Positions 45,965 to 54,743 are shown, counted from the stretch's first letter. The stretch is DNA of 64,000 bases from Veillonellaceae bacterium (GCA_012798135.1 JAAZNU010000039.1:192303-256302), one strand, 5' to 3'. Numbers and translations are program-made. Notes: a model not told the origin generated them from the letters alone.

Positions 45965-45993
45965 ATCTTATCGAAAACGCCAAAAAAAATCAA
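45965..45993 (-). promoter_or_regulatory. Promoter of the glyQS T-box transcript
   Basis: Minus strand TTGATT (45988-45993), 17-base spacer, TAAGAT (45965-45970), placed just ahead of T-box stem I. Confidence 0.6.
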
Positions 45994-46022
45994 GTCTTCA
46001 CCGTCTCCAGCAGCGGCGAAGA

Positions 46023-46052
46023 TTGCCTTACTCCGGCGTTATAACGTACAAT
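46023..46052 (+). promoter_or_regulatory. Promoter of the selenoprotein gene
   Basis: TTGCCT (46023-46028), 18-base spacer, TACAAT (46047-46052), about 32 bases before the ATG; divergent from the glyQS promoter. Confidence 0.6.
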
Positions 46053-46083
46053 AGAACAAACAACTATTTCAAGGAGGTTCGGG

Positions 46084-46386
46084 ATGGCCAAATTAGAAAT
46101 TCAATTCGAGCCCAACGCTGAGCAGCACATCCGGCAAAACGGCGGTTCCGTGTTGCTCGTGGCAACTCACGATTCCCATCTCGGCTGATGTAAAATCAAC
46201 TTGGGCCCATCCGTGCGATTGGGCGAACCATCCGCCAAGGACATGGACCATTACAATCATCTGACCATAAACGGCATTGAAGTCTATATGCCCAAATCCG
46301 TATTTATCCCGGGTAATTTTACAATTTCTTTGCGTCATCTATTCTGGTTTAAGTTTCTCACGATCGACGACTGGAAACTAATTTAA
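46084..46386 (+). CDS. Small selenoprotein (CC/Se-motif-like) with in-frame TGA
   Basis: 100 residues when TGA at 46186-46188 (codon 35) is read as selenocysteine. The product goes HDSHLG-Sec-Cys-KINLGPSVRLGEP, then a strand-rich half (INGIEVYMPKSVFIPG, ending DDWKLI). Support: promoter, AAGGAGG six bases before ATG, 64 open codons after the TGA, and a SECIS-like hairpin 16 bases downstream. The Sec-Cys pair followed by GP and VYMPK recalls small CC/Se-motif (HesB/IscA-like) selenoproteins; family placement is from memory. The stop overlaps the convergent regulator gene by four bases. A gene caller would split or miss it. Confidence 0.82.
46205..46224 (+). promoter_or_regulatory. Candidate bacterial SECIS element
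   Basis: GCCCA pairs with TGGGC, then a bulged T and a TC/GA extension close a small loop with GTG at its tip. It starts 16 bases after the TGA. Bacterial SECIS hairpins lie at this distance inside the coding region and carry a GU in the apical loop for SelB. Confidence 0.65.
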
Positions 46387-47177
46387 ATTTTTTGCGTTTC
46401 ATCGACTAATAGCGCCAAAAATTTCAACTGCCCATCAGACGCATGATCATCCTGAATTTGTCGCACCATTTTATCATTGGGAATAACGGCCGTCACGCCA
46501 CCGCAAGTTTGATGCAATTCATGCATGAGCCTATTGAGCGCAGCCAGCGCCTTGCGTTCCAAACGCCCAGTCCCGCCAAAATCGAATCTTACGCCGGGAC
46601 AGGCGGCTTGGCATTCGAACTTCGTTTCCAGGGCCAAGGCGGCACAACTTCCCACCGAAAAATGAGGATTGATTTCGACCCGAATGGCCCCATCCGGAGC
46701 CCGTTCCACATTATAGGGGGAAATCACCTCCACAACGGCGGTATCGGCTTGCGACTCATTTTTCTGGCTGCGACGATATCGGCGCGCCCTTTCTCTGAAT
46801 TCAGCCGTGTTGAACGGTTGTTTCATAATGGAGGAAACCGCTTCTTTTACCTGGGATTCGGTGAACGGTTTCAGCAAAAAGCCGCGGGCGCCGCGCTCCA
46901 ATGCTTCTTCAATCACTTGCCGTTGCTCCATGGCGCTGATCACTAAAAAACGGGCTTCCGGAAACGGCGCCAAGATCTTTGACATCGCCGCGAGCCCATT
47001 CATTGTTGGCATTCCCAGGTCCATAGTAACAATGTCGGGTTTAAGACGAACGTACTCGGTATAGGCTTTCACGCCAGTATCCGCTTCTCCCACGACCTGA
47101 TGCCCTGCCGTTGTCAGCATATCCCGCAGCAACCGCCGAATTGTCGTTGAATCATCCACCACCAGTATCCTTGCCAC
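46383..47177 (-). CDS. Response regulator: CheY receiver fused to a STAS-like domain
   Basis: 264 aa. Receiver domain (about 1-120): MARILVVDDST, phospho-Asp in DIVTMDLGMPTMNG, switch Ser in LVISAM and Lys in LLKPF. A charged linker (RERARRYRRSQKNE) leads to a C-terminal domain (about 165-264) whose CPGVRFDFGGTGRLERKAL...VTAVIPND pattern resembles STAS/anti-sigma antagonist strands and helices, but without the usual phosphorylated Ser. GTG at 47177, nine bases after GAGGG, is preferred. Partner kinase not in the window. Confidence 0.8.
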   Translation of the reverse strand: MARILVVDDSTTIRRLLRDMLTTAGHQVVGEADTGVKAYTEYVRLKPDIVTMDLGMPTMNGLAAMSKILAPFPEARFLVISAMEQRQVIEEALERGARGFLLKPFTESQVKEAVSSIMKQPFNTAEFRERARRYRRSQKNESQADTAVVEVISPYNVERAPDGAIRVEINPHFSVGSCAALALETKFECQAACPGVRFDFGGTGRLERKALAALNRLMHELHQTCGGVTAVIPNDKMVRQIQDDHASDGQLKFLALLVDETQKI

Positions 47178-47259
47178 TGCGCCGATCCCTCGCATCGTAT
47201 ACTTTCTTGACTGGTCGCATCGGTTAATCGGTTTGCCAAACTCTTTCAACAAATGTTGA

Positions 47260-47607
47260 TTACAGTAAAACCATTGTGATTCCCGGGTTGCCGCGTCCCA
47301 GATCGCGATCTTTTGACAAATCGGGACAATCGGCCAACATTCTGCGAGATTCTTCATGAAAAATATCCCATTCTTCGCCGGCGACAAATGCACTGATTTT
47401 ATTTTGTCGCTTTTTTGCATTCAAAAATTGTCGTACGCTAATTTTCAACTTGCCGCCAACTCCGGAGGATCCATATCCGTGAATCAGTTTCACCGCTTTG
47501 GCGCCGGCAGCCCGCGCCCGGCCCATCTCGGCGATCAATCGGCTTTGCGCCTGCGTTACGGTCGGCATTCCTTCCTCCAGATTAACTGTAATCAGGATCG
47601 CTGCCAT
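47260..47607 (-). CDS. Stand-alone Smr-domain protein
   Basis: 115 aa. The KAVKLIHGYGSSGVGGKLK segment is the Smr (small MutS-related) nuclease motif. Smr domains cut DNA or RNA; the biological role of short versions is not settled. Its ATG overlaps the recO stop (TAATG), with GGAGG ahead, so it is coupled to recO. Confidence 0.85.
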   Translation of the reverse strand: MAAILITVNLEEGMPTVTQAQSRLIAEMGRARAAGAKAVKLIHGYGSSGVGGKLKISVRQFLNAKKRQNKISAFVAGEEWDIFHEESRRMLADCPDLSKDRDLGRGNPGITMVLL

Positions 47608-48365
47608 TATCTTTCCTCCAAACGTTCCGTCCCTTTCATCATCTGAATAAACCGGATCGATTTTAACGGGCGCTCCAAACGGTGGGCAATAAATTCGATT
47701 AAAATCTTTTCCGCCTGCAGCAAAACGGCTCCTGTCACCTTGAACGCCGGTGGTTGTTGCCAGTTCAGGTTAAGCAAGCGGTCGATAAAACCACATACGG
47801 CATCGTCCAGGGGTTGCATACCGCCATGTTCGCAGGTCGGGCATACTCCGCCGCCGGCGCAGGAATCAAAAAAGGCCGGTAATGTCAGAAGCTGCCCACA
47901 AACGACACATCGTTCGTATTCGGGATGAAAACCCGCCAACGCCAACAATTGCCAGGCGGCGGCCAGGGAGACCAAGCGAGGGTTGCGTTCCGACAATAAC
48001 TCGAAAGAGAACATCAACACATCATATGCGGATGGTTCGGGTGAACGGTCCGGCCAGAGCTCGGCGACCAGCTCGCTCAAAAACGCTGCATAGGTCATCA
48101 GCACAATATCTTCCCGCAATTCCCGGAAGCTACGTTTCACTTCGCACTGGCCGATAGTATCCAAATTACGGCCCGGCATAAGGGAAACCGATACCTGCGC
48201 AAAGCTTTGCACCGTCCCGGCCAGACGACTACGGGGCCGCCGGGAGCCATACGCGGCAGCGGACAATTTTCCATGTTCACGGGAAAACAGCATAACCAAA
48301 CGGTCAGCCTCACCCATATCCCGAACCGAGAGGACTAAAGCCTCTGTCACATATTGCTGTGTCAA
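47607..48365 (-). CDS. recO: DNA repair protein RecO
   Basis: 252 aa; loads RecA with RecR. OB-fold N-terminus (TEALVLSVRDMGEADRLV, FSREHGKLSAAAYGSRRPRS) and a zinc-binding pair CVVC/CPTC at about 160-195. TTG start overlapping the previous stop by four bases. Downstream of era and cdd, the usual order with insertions. Confidence 0.95.
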   Translation of the reverse strand: MTQQYVTEALVLSVRDMGEADRLVMLFSREHGKLSAAAYGSRRPRSRLAGTVQSFAQVSVSLMPGRNLDTIGQCEVKRSFRELREDIVLMTYAAFLSELVAELWPDRSPEPSAYDVLMFSFELLSERNPRLVSLAAAWQLLALAGFHPEYERCVVCGQLLTLPAFFDSCAGGGVCPTCEHGGMQPLDDAVCGFIDRLLNLNWQQPPAFKVTGAVLLQAEKILIEFIAHRLERPLKSIRFIQMMKGTERLEER

Positions 48366-49723
48366 GACAGTACGCTCCCCAAATCGGCGTCCGGCGGCTC
48401 TGACGGAGGCGCTGTCGGGCTAGCCAGAACTCTTAAAATACGAAAACCTTCTGTCTTCAATATTTTGAACTGATAGTCGCCAATCGCTACCGTATCCCCT
48501 TTAGCGGGCTGGCGGCCCAACAAGCCGAATATGTAACCACCCACCGTATCTTCTTCATGTTCATCCAGCCGAATGTTGAGCAATTTCAACACATCATCCA
48601 ACAACACGCCGCCGTCAAACTGGAACGAACCGTCCGGCATCCGTTGTATTTCCGGATCCGCCGGTTTGTCGTGCTCATCCTGAATGTTTCCGACAATTTC
48701 TTCGATGACGTCCTCCAAGGCTACCAAACCGGCCGTTCCGCCATACTCATCCACCACCACCGCCAGGTGGATTCTTTTGTGCCGCATCAACTGCAGCAGC
48801 TTGGCCACCGACATTCCTTCCGGCACCATCAGAACTTCGCGCATTACCGACGAGAGATCCGGATTGTCATGCTGGGTCCCGTTGTAATTCATCAGATCAC
48901 GGATGTGCACCATGCCAAGGACATGATCCTTGTCCTCCCGACATAGCGGATAGCGGGTATGAGCCGTTCCCATCACCACCCGCAAATTTTCCTCGTAAGT
49001 ATCATCGACAAACAAACAGACCATATCACGGCGTGGAATCATGATTTCCCGCGCCAGCCGATCCGCAAAATCAAACACGTTGTCGATCAATTCGCTTTCC
49101 ATCTGGTCCAGCACGCCACCGCGCCGACTGGCGCTGACAATCATGCGCAGTTCTTCTTCCGAATGGGCCACATCGGCGTCTTTTGCCGGCTCAATGCCGA
49201 TCATGTTCAGCAATACGCGCGCCGTGCGGTCGAACAGGACAATGATCGGCCAACCAACTTGATGAAAAATGTACAGCGGCCATACCGACCATAGCAACAT
49301 CGTTTCCGTTTTTTGCATAGCAATACTTTTGGGAATCAGTTCACCCAAAACCACCGTTACGAAAGTAACCGTGGAAAAACTCAACACCAAAGACATTGAC
49401 CGAAGTATAACCGTGGACCCGGGAAAATACTGAAAAACCAACGGTTCGATAAAGGCTGCCACCGCCGGTTCCCCCAGCCAGCCCAGTCCCAGGGACGCCA
49501 AGGTGACACCGAGCTGCACCGCGCTAAGATAGGAATCCAGCTTCGCCACCATTTTAAGGGCCAGTGAAGCGCGGTTGTCCCCCCGTTGCGATAATTCTTC
49601 CAGGCGTGTTTTACGAATTCTCACCAGAGAAAACTCGGCCAACACAAAAAAACCATTTACGGCTAAAAGCGCAAATGCCGCAACAAGGGCGAAAATACTA
49701 TGAGCAGGACCGTCTATGGCCAA
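48362..49723 (-). CDS. CNNM/CorC-type membrane protein with CBS pair
   Basis: 453 aa. DUF21 membrane region with about four helices (FALLAVNGFFVLAEFSLVRIRKTRLEEL at the start), two CBS domains (about 210-335; MIPRRDMVCLF, VVDEYGGTAGLVALEDVIEEI) and a C-terminal CorC_HlyC domain (DGGVLLDDVLKLL). Probably cation (Mg or Co) efflux; older name hemolysin C. Start is uncertain: TTG 49723 is only three bases past GAGG, whereas an ATA at 49717 is nine bases away. Confidence 0.92.
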   Translation of the reverse strand: MAIDGPAHSIFALVAAFALLAVNGFFVLAEFSLVRIRKTRLEELSQRGDNRASLALKMVAKLDSYLSAVQLGVTLASLGLGWLGEPAVAAFIEPLVFQYFPGSTVILRSMSLVLSFSTVTFVTVVLGELIPKSIAMQKTETMLLWSVWPLYIFHQVGWPIIVLFDRTARVLLNMIGIEPAKDADVAHSEEELRMIVSASRRGGVLDQMESELIDNVFDFADRLAREIMIPRRDMVCLFVDDTYEENLRVVMGTAHTRYPLCREDKDHVLGMVHIRDLMNYNGTQHDNPDLSSVMREVLMVPEGMSVAKLLQLMRHKRIHLAVVVDEYGGTAGLVALEDVIEEIVGNIQDEHDKPADPEIQRMPDGSFQFDGGVLLDDVLKLLNIRLDEHEEDTVGGYIFGLLGRQPAKGDTVAIGDYQFKILKTEGFRILRVLASPTAPPSEPPDADLGSVLS

Positions 49724-49739
49724 TCACCTCTTTAACTAA

Positions 49740-50321
49740 TCACGACGATTTTCGGGGCATCATACTGCCCGCCGTCAAGACATACTGTAGCGCGCTTTCG
49801 CCAGTTACGTCAAGAGGCCGAATCTCGTCCTCCCGAACCAGAATATTGTAACCGGCCGTCAGATTCAGGCTCAGCGGCACAAAAACACAAACATGTTTCC
49901 CCGGCAACTGGTCGGCCAGGCTTTCGCTCAAATCAGCGGCCAGGAAGCCTAAAACCCAGCTGCCGGGATGCGGAAATTGCACCAAAACAGGATTTTTCAG
50001 CAAACTTTTGGATTCCAGCATCGCTGCTGAAAGTTGCTTCACACTGTTATAAATGAATTTCACACCCGGCAGCAGGTTCAGCATTTTTTCCGCCCGGGTC
50101 AACAACCATTTCAGTGCCCAATGCGTTGACAGCAGGCCGATCGTCGTAATGCCGGCCAGCATCACCAACAGCGCCATGCCTGGGAATCGCAGAAACGACG
50201 GCAAAAAACGGCCCACCAGCCATTCGGTGAAAATAAATACCTGAACCACTACAAACGCTGTAATTGCGATAGGAATCAGAACAATGACCCCGTTAAGGAA
50301 ATATCGCGAAACTTTGTTCAT
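49740..50321 (-). CDS. DUF502 family membrane protein
   Basis: 193 aa. Two membrane helices (about 9-32, 48-68) then a conserved soluble part: LPGVKFIYNSVKQLS, VLVQFPHPGSWVLGF and CVFVPLSLNLTAGY (usual motif TTPNPTSG changed). Function unknown; widely conserved. Lies between era and the CorC-type gene. Confidence 0.88.
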   Translation of the reverse strand: MNKVSRYFLNGVIVLIPIAITAFVVVQVFIFTEWLVGRFLPSFLRFPGMALLVMLAGITTIGLLSTHWALKWLLTRAEKMLNLLPGVKFIYNSVKQLSAAMLESKSLLKNPVLVQFPHPGSWVLGFLAADLSESLADQLPGKHVCVFVPLSLNLTAGYNILVREDEIRPLDVTGESALQYVLTAGSMMPRKSS

Positions 50322-50349
50322 ATCCGCCGCATCTCACTTTTCCCGTGAT

Positions 50350-51264
50350 TCATCCATTGTCCCGATCGTCATATCCGAATAGTCGCAGGCTCCCGTCCTT
50401 ATTGCGCCAATCTTTTTTGACCTTTACCCAGAGATCGACAAAAAAGCGGGACCCGAACAAATTTTCCATTTCCAGTCGCGCCTGCCGACCGATTTCTTTC
50501 AGCATGGCTCCGCCGGCGCCAATAATAATGCCTTTTTGGGAGTCGCGTTCGACATAGATGGTTGCCCGTAAAAAAACATCGCCATTCGGGCGAGTTTTCA
50601 TTTCCTCCACTTCAACTACCGAAGAGTGGGGAATTTCGTCGCGCGTCAGACGGAATATCTTTTCCCGAATGAGTTCTGCCGCCACGACCCGTTCCGGTTG
50701 ATCCGTCACTTCGTCTTCCGGATAATACTGTGGTCCTTCCGGCAAGGCTTCTTTGATCACCGACAACAACCGTTCTGTATTTTCACCGGTCAATGCCGAC
50801 AGGGGCACGACCGCCGCAAAATCTCGAAATCCGGAATATTTTGTGATTACCGGCAGCAATTTTTCTTTGGGCAGCAGATCCACCTTGTTCAATACCAAGA
50901 CCACCGGAGTCGCTTCCTCTTTGAGCATTTCCAGAATATAATGCTCGCCTGGTCCGACCGACTCTGTCGCATCCGACACAAATAAAATCAGATCAACTTC
51001 CCGCAACGCTCCCTTGGCGCTTTTCACCATATATTCGCCCAGCTTATGCTGCGGTTTATGAATACCTGGAGTGTCCAAAAAGAGGATTTGGGCGTCCGGT
51101 TGCGTCAAAATGCCCAAGATACGATTGCGGGTTGTTTGCGGCGTATCAGAAACAATCGCGATCTTTTGGCCGACCAGCTGATTCAGCAGTGTCGACTTGC
51201 CGACATTGGGCCGTCCAATTACGGCCACAAAGCCAGATTTATGATGTTTGCCCGATTCACTCAT
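50350..51264 (-). CDS. era: GTPase Era
   Basis: 304 aa; assembles the 30S subunit by binding the 16S rRNA 3' end. G1 GRPNVGKST, G3 DTPGIHKPQ, G4 NKVD, and a KH domain with IIGAGGAMLKEIGRQAR. The ATG at 51264 overlaps the cdd stop by eight bases. Confidence 0.97.
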   Translation of the reverse strand: MSESGKHHKSGFVAVIGRPNVGKSTLLNQLVGQKIAIVSDTPQTTRNRILGILTQPDAQILFLDTPGIHKPQHKLGEYMVKSAKGALREVDLILFVSDATESVGPGEHYILEMLKEEATPVVLVLNKVDLLPKEKLLPVITKYSGFRDFAAVVPLSALTGENTERLLSVIKEALPEGPQYYPEDEVTDQPERVVAAELIREKIFRLTRDEIPHSSVVEVEEMKTRPNGDVFLRATIYVERDSQKGIIIGAGGAMLKEIGRQARLEMENLFGSRFFVDLWVKVKKDWRNKDGSLRLFGYDDRDNG

Positions 51265-51673
51265 GCCCTGCGGCTCCTTCCATCTGTTCCCGATTGAATC
51301 CATACGGCAACAATTCGGATAACGTAAGCATGCGACAATTACCCGCAACATTGCATAAAATCACTTCTGAAAGGTTAAATTCCTGCATCACCTGCCGGCA
51401 AGCGCCGCAGGGAGAAACCGGCCCGGCCGAATTGGCTACAACCAATAGCCGCCGCAATTTCGTTTCGCCGGCGGACACAGCGTTAAAAATGGCAATCCGT
51501 TCTGCGCAGACCGTCAACCCTAAGGACGCGTTTTCAACATTGCAGCCCGAATAAATACGGCCGCTTTCCGCTTCCACGGCCGCCCCCACCGCAAATCCCG
51601 AATAAGGTGCGTAGGCCCGGGTTCGCGCCGTTAGCGCAGCATTCAGCAGATCCGGCGATTCCAAGTTTTTCAT
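51257..51673 (-). CDS. cdd: Cytidine deaminase
   Basis: 138 aa zinc enzyme of pyrimidine salvage: CNVENASLGLTVCAERIAI (catalytic Glu in CAE) and PCGACRQVMQEF supply the three zinc cysteines. Overlaps ybeY by four bases (ATGA) and era by eight: the classic ybeY-cdd-era chain. Confidence 0.96.
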   Translation of the reverse strand: MKNLESPDLLNAALTARTRAYAPYSGFAVGAAVEAESGRIYSGCNVENASLGLTVCAERIAIFNAVSAGETKLRRLLVVANSAGPVSPCGACRQVMQEFNLSEVILCNVAGNCRMLTLSELLPYGFNREQMEGAAGHE

Positions 51674-52149
51674 CGTGAGATGTCCAAGGCGGCCAAGATT
51701 CGTTTTTCTTCCGCCCGCATTAGTTTTTTTGCCGCTTCCCCTTTTTCATGATCATGCCCCAAGAGGTGCAGCAAGCCATGAATGGCCAGAAATGCCAGTT
51801 CCCGCTCCACGGAGTGACCGTATTCCGTCGCCTGGGCCACCGCTTTTTCCACAGAAATCACAATATCTCCCAACATCCGAGTTGACGGCCCACCGATCAC
51901 TGCCGGCTCAGCTTCGGCGTCCAGCTCTTCTTCCTGGGGGAATGACAACACATCGGTCGGCGTGTCTTTGCCGCGATAGTCCCGGTTCAATTCCTGAATG
52001 GTCGCATTATCGACCAGCAATACGCTGATTTCAGTATCATCCGCCAGTTTCAGCAACTCCGCCGTTTTTTGCAGCACAGTCTGCAGTGTTTCCTCGGTTT
52101 TCAACGGCAACAAGAGCTTTTCCGGCTCCCGGTTTATTTCCATTTCCAT
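51670..52149 (-). CDS. ybeY: rRNA maturation factor / endoribonuclease YbeY
   Basis: 159 aa with the metal site HGLLHLLGHDHEKGE and upstream NRDYRGKDTPTDVLSFP. The ATG at 52149 has GGAGG ten bases ahead and fits the family start. Its first 113 bases overlap the end of pgpH in another frame. Cotranscribed with cdd and era. Confidence 0.95.
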   Translation of the reverse strand: MEMEINREPEKLLLPLKTEETLQTVLQKTAELLKLADDTEISVLLVDNATIQELNRDYRGKDTPTDVLSFPQEEELDAEAEPAVIGGPSTRMLGDIVISVEKAVAQATEYGHSVERELAFLAIHGLLHLLGHDHEKGEAAKKLMRAEEKRILAALDISR

Positions 52150-54250
52150 TACGCGGTCGCCTCCTTTCCAAATCACGGATCGCATCCACAGGATATTCCA
52201 CGCGCGAATGACAAGTACTGCACAACACCCGGATAAAGATATCGCCAATCATGTTCAAGTCACGCAAGGTCAAGTCACATTCATTCAATTGCCCATCCCG
52301 CAAGCGTTCATTGATGATCCGCCGAACGGTATTCTCGATCCTGGTCACATTTGGATTGCCAATCGCCCGGACCGCAGCTTCGCAGCTGTCCGCCAGCATG
52401 ATTAACGCTGCTTCTTTCGTTTGCGGTTTGGGGCCTTCATAACGGAAATCTTCCTCGATGATGCATTCGCCGTGTTCACCTTCCGCCGCCTGCTTATAAA
52501 AATAAGAGACAAGCGAAGTACCGTGATGCTGACCGACAATGTCAGCAATCACTTCCGGCAGTTTAAATTCCCGGCAGAACTCCAGACCATCGCGGATATG
52601 GGAAGTAATGATCATGGTCGAAAGGCTGGGCGATAATTTGGTGTGGGGGTTCTCCATGTTGGCCTGATTCTCCACAAAGAAAAAGGGGCGCTGAATTTTG
52701 CCGACATCGTGATAATAGGCACCCACCCGCGACAAAACAGGATCGGCGCCAATCTGATCCGCCGCCGTTTCCGCCAGATTGCCCACTAAAATGCTATGAT
52801 AATACGTTCCCGGCGCTTCCAGCAGCAATCGTTGCAGCAACGGATGATTAGGCCGCGCCAAGTTCAATAGATTTTCGGAAGTTGTGATCCGAAAAGACTG
52901 CTCAAGATAAGGCAATAGGCCAATGGCCAAAATCGCCGCCCCCACTCCGCCAACGGCACCCAACAGGGAGTCGGTTAAAATCTGCCGATATTCAATTTCC
53001 TCAATCAGTCCGGTCGTTATAACCGTAGCGACATTCGCCAGAGCCACCCAGATTCCGGCCCGCACGAGACTATGCCGGCGCCCGCTTTGGGCCAGACAAA
53101 AGATGCCGGCGAAGCTGCCGATCAATACGAAGGAAAATACTCGCACGTTTTGTTCGGCAATAATGCCGAAAAACAACGCGGTCATTGTTGATACCATCAT
53201 CGCCGCCGTGGGATTCACAAGGATTGCCGTCAATAGGGGGCCAACCGCAATCGGCGTCACAAAATCCGAATAATAGTGCCCGACTCGTCCGATGGCCAGC
53301 GCCAGCAAAAGGATCAGACTCACTAATAGCAGTCGCCGGTCATCGGCAAAAACCGCCGGAAAAAATCGTTGCAGGGAGAGCAGCATTGCGCCCATAATCA
53401 ACAGAACATAAAGCGACAGTCCCAAAATACGGGCGATGCCGGTTTCCGCCTTGTGCAAGCCGAGTTCCATCATCATTTGTACTTGCTCTTCCGTTACCAC
53501 GTCGCCTCGTCGGACAACAATCTGGCCACTTTTTACCGTGATCCGGATAGGCTCCATTTTGCGAAGGGCGGCTTGTCGTCTCAATTCCGTTTCCCGCTGA
53601 TTCAGTACGAAATTCGGTCGCAATTGCGGCTGGATGACGTCCGTCAGGATCTGTGAGCCGGTTACGCCAAAGCCCAATTTCTCAATGTCGGAGCCCGCTT
53701 GCCGGCGAATCCCCTCAAGTTCCTCATCCCGAATTCCCCGATAGAGGTATTTTCGCAAAATCGTTCGGGCATTTTCTTCGAGTTGGTCCACTTCCGCCGA
53801 GGTAATCAGCGGCAGCAGGGTTATTGTTTTTTCCGGCAATAACCCCGTCATCATCCCTTTGAGCCTGTTCAACCTTTCGTCCGGCGTCTTTAGCGATTTA
53901 TCCGCCTGGACAGCTCTTACTGCCCGAAAAATCCGGCTCACCCCGTCTTCTGCCGTTACTGCGGCGCCGGTATCCAGGTCGTAAACATTCGCTACGCCCG
54001 ACAGAACCTCCGCCTCCAATTTTTTGGTTCGCGGTTCGTCGACAAACGAGACCGTCCGGGGAGCAACCACATCCCGATCGCTCACCTGTCCCACTGAAAG
54101 CGAAAGATAATCTGGCAAAAAATCCATCGACAAGATGATCGTGTTCAATATGAAAAACAACAAAATCAGGATCATCTTTCGGGCCGGCGAATGTTCCTTC
54201 GCCATAGTCGATTCGGCAAAAAACGAATCTAATTGATTCCAAAATCCCAT
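52037..54250 (-). CDS. pgpH: Cyclic-di-AMP phosphodiesterase PgpH (7TM-HD)
   Basis: 737 aa. An N-terminal helix (about 25-45), an extracytoplasmic 7TMR-HDED domain, seven helices (about 270-455) and a cytoplasmic HD domain with YYHSILVGNLAE, the HD pair in YYHDVGKI and GQHHGTS. Degrades c-di-AMP in relatives. The last ~40 residues (from ERRRPRNGNG on) are low-complexity and run through the first 113 bases of ybeY. Confidence 0.93.
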   Translation of the reverse strand: MGFWNQLDSFFAESTMAKEHSPARKMILILLFFILNTIILSMDFLPDYLSLSVGQVSDRDVVAPRTVSFVDEPRTKKLEAEVLSGVANVYDLDTGAAVTAEDGVSRIFRAVRAVQADKSLKTPDERLNRLKGMMTGLLPEKTITLLPLITSAEVDQLEENARTILRKYLYRGIRDEELEGIRRQAGSDIEKLGFGVTGSQILTDVIQPQLRPNFVLNQRETELRRQAALRKMEPIRITVKSGQIVVRRGDVVTEEQVQMMMELGLHKAETGIARILGLSLYVLLIMGAMLLSLQRFFPAVFADDRRLLLVSLILLLALAIGRVGHYYSDFVTPIAVGPLLTAILVNPTAAMMVSTMTALFFGIIAEQNVRVFSFVLIGSFAGIFCLAQSGRRHSLVRAGIWVALANVATVITTGLIEEIEYRQILTDSLLGAVGGVGAAILAIGLLPYLEQSFRITTSENLLNLARPNHPLLQRLLLEAPGTYYHSILVGNLAETAADQIGADPVLSRVGAYYHDVGKIQRPFFFVENQANMENPHTKLSPSLSTMIITSHIRDGLEFCREFKLPEVIADIVGQHHGTSLVSYFYKQAAEGEHGECIIEEDFRYEGPKPQTKEAALIMLADSCEAAVRAIGNPNVTRIENTVRRIINERLRDGQLNECDLTLRDLNMIGDIFIRVLCSTCHSRVEYPVDAIRDLERRRPRNGNGNKPGAGKALVAVENRGNTADCAAKNGGVAETGG

Positions 54251-54301
54251 ATCAGATTTCCCTGCCTAACTTGGCGGATTTTTCGATTCCGTTGCCGTTA
54301 T

Positions 54302-54742
54302 TCATTCGCCGATGTACTTGGCATGCATTTTTTTGATACAGGTATCCATGACGAACAGCAATCCAGCCGCCGCCGCGATCCGTTCCGCCGCCGCATTCAC
54401 CACATCTTCCTGCAGCCAGAGAACCTTGGCGCCGATGGCAACAGCATCGTGCGCGATAGGTTCGCAGTCTTCCGAACGACGAAAAACGTCAACAATATCG
54501 ACCCGCCTATCAATTTCCTGCAAAGAGGAAACTACGGGGCGTCCTAGGATCTCACCGCCGTCAGGTCGTACCGGAATTACATCATAGCCGTGTTCCATAA
54601 GATATTTTCCAACCCGAAAGCTCGGTCGGTCTTCCTGCGCCGACATGCCCACGATCGCAATCGTCTTCATTGCCAGTATGGTCCGGACGTTTGTCTCAAA
54701 AAGTTCGCACCCGGTTCCTTCGCCGCGCCGGCAATCCTCCAT
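54302..54742 (-). CDS. CoA-binding (YccU-type) protein
   Basis: 146 aa. A Rossmann-like CoA-binding domain: TIAIVGMSAQEDRPSFRVGKYL, VIPVRP, VDIVDVFRR and KVLWLQEDVVN. No enzyme activity known. An N-terminal extension (about 24 residues with three Cys/Glu-rich positions) precedes the usual domain start; MKTIAIVG at about residue 25 is an alternative start, but GGAGG favours 54742. Directly follows the next gene's stop. Confidence 0.85.
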   Translation of the reverse strand: MEDCRRGEGTGCELFETNVRTILAMKTIAIVGMSAQEDRPSFRVGKYLMEHGYDVIPVRPDGGEILGRPVVSSLQEIDRRVDIVDVFRRSEDCEPIAHDAVAIGAKVLWLQEDVVNAAAERIAAAAGLLFVMDTCIKKMHAKYIGE

Positions 54743-54743
54743 C

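Noticed and set aside
46093..46338. 81-codon minus-strand frame opposite the selenoprotein
   Set aside because: No ribosome site and no family resemblance; the plus strand has promoter, ribosome site, SECIS-like hairpin and family-like sequence.
46084..46386. Reading the TGA as a nonsense mutation in a pseudogene
   Set aside because: The downstream frame is intact to its stop, expression signals are intact, and a SECIS-like hairpin is at the right distance; kept as an alternative only.
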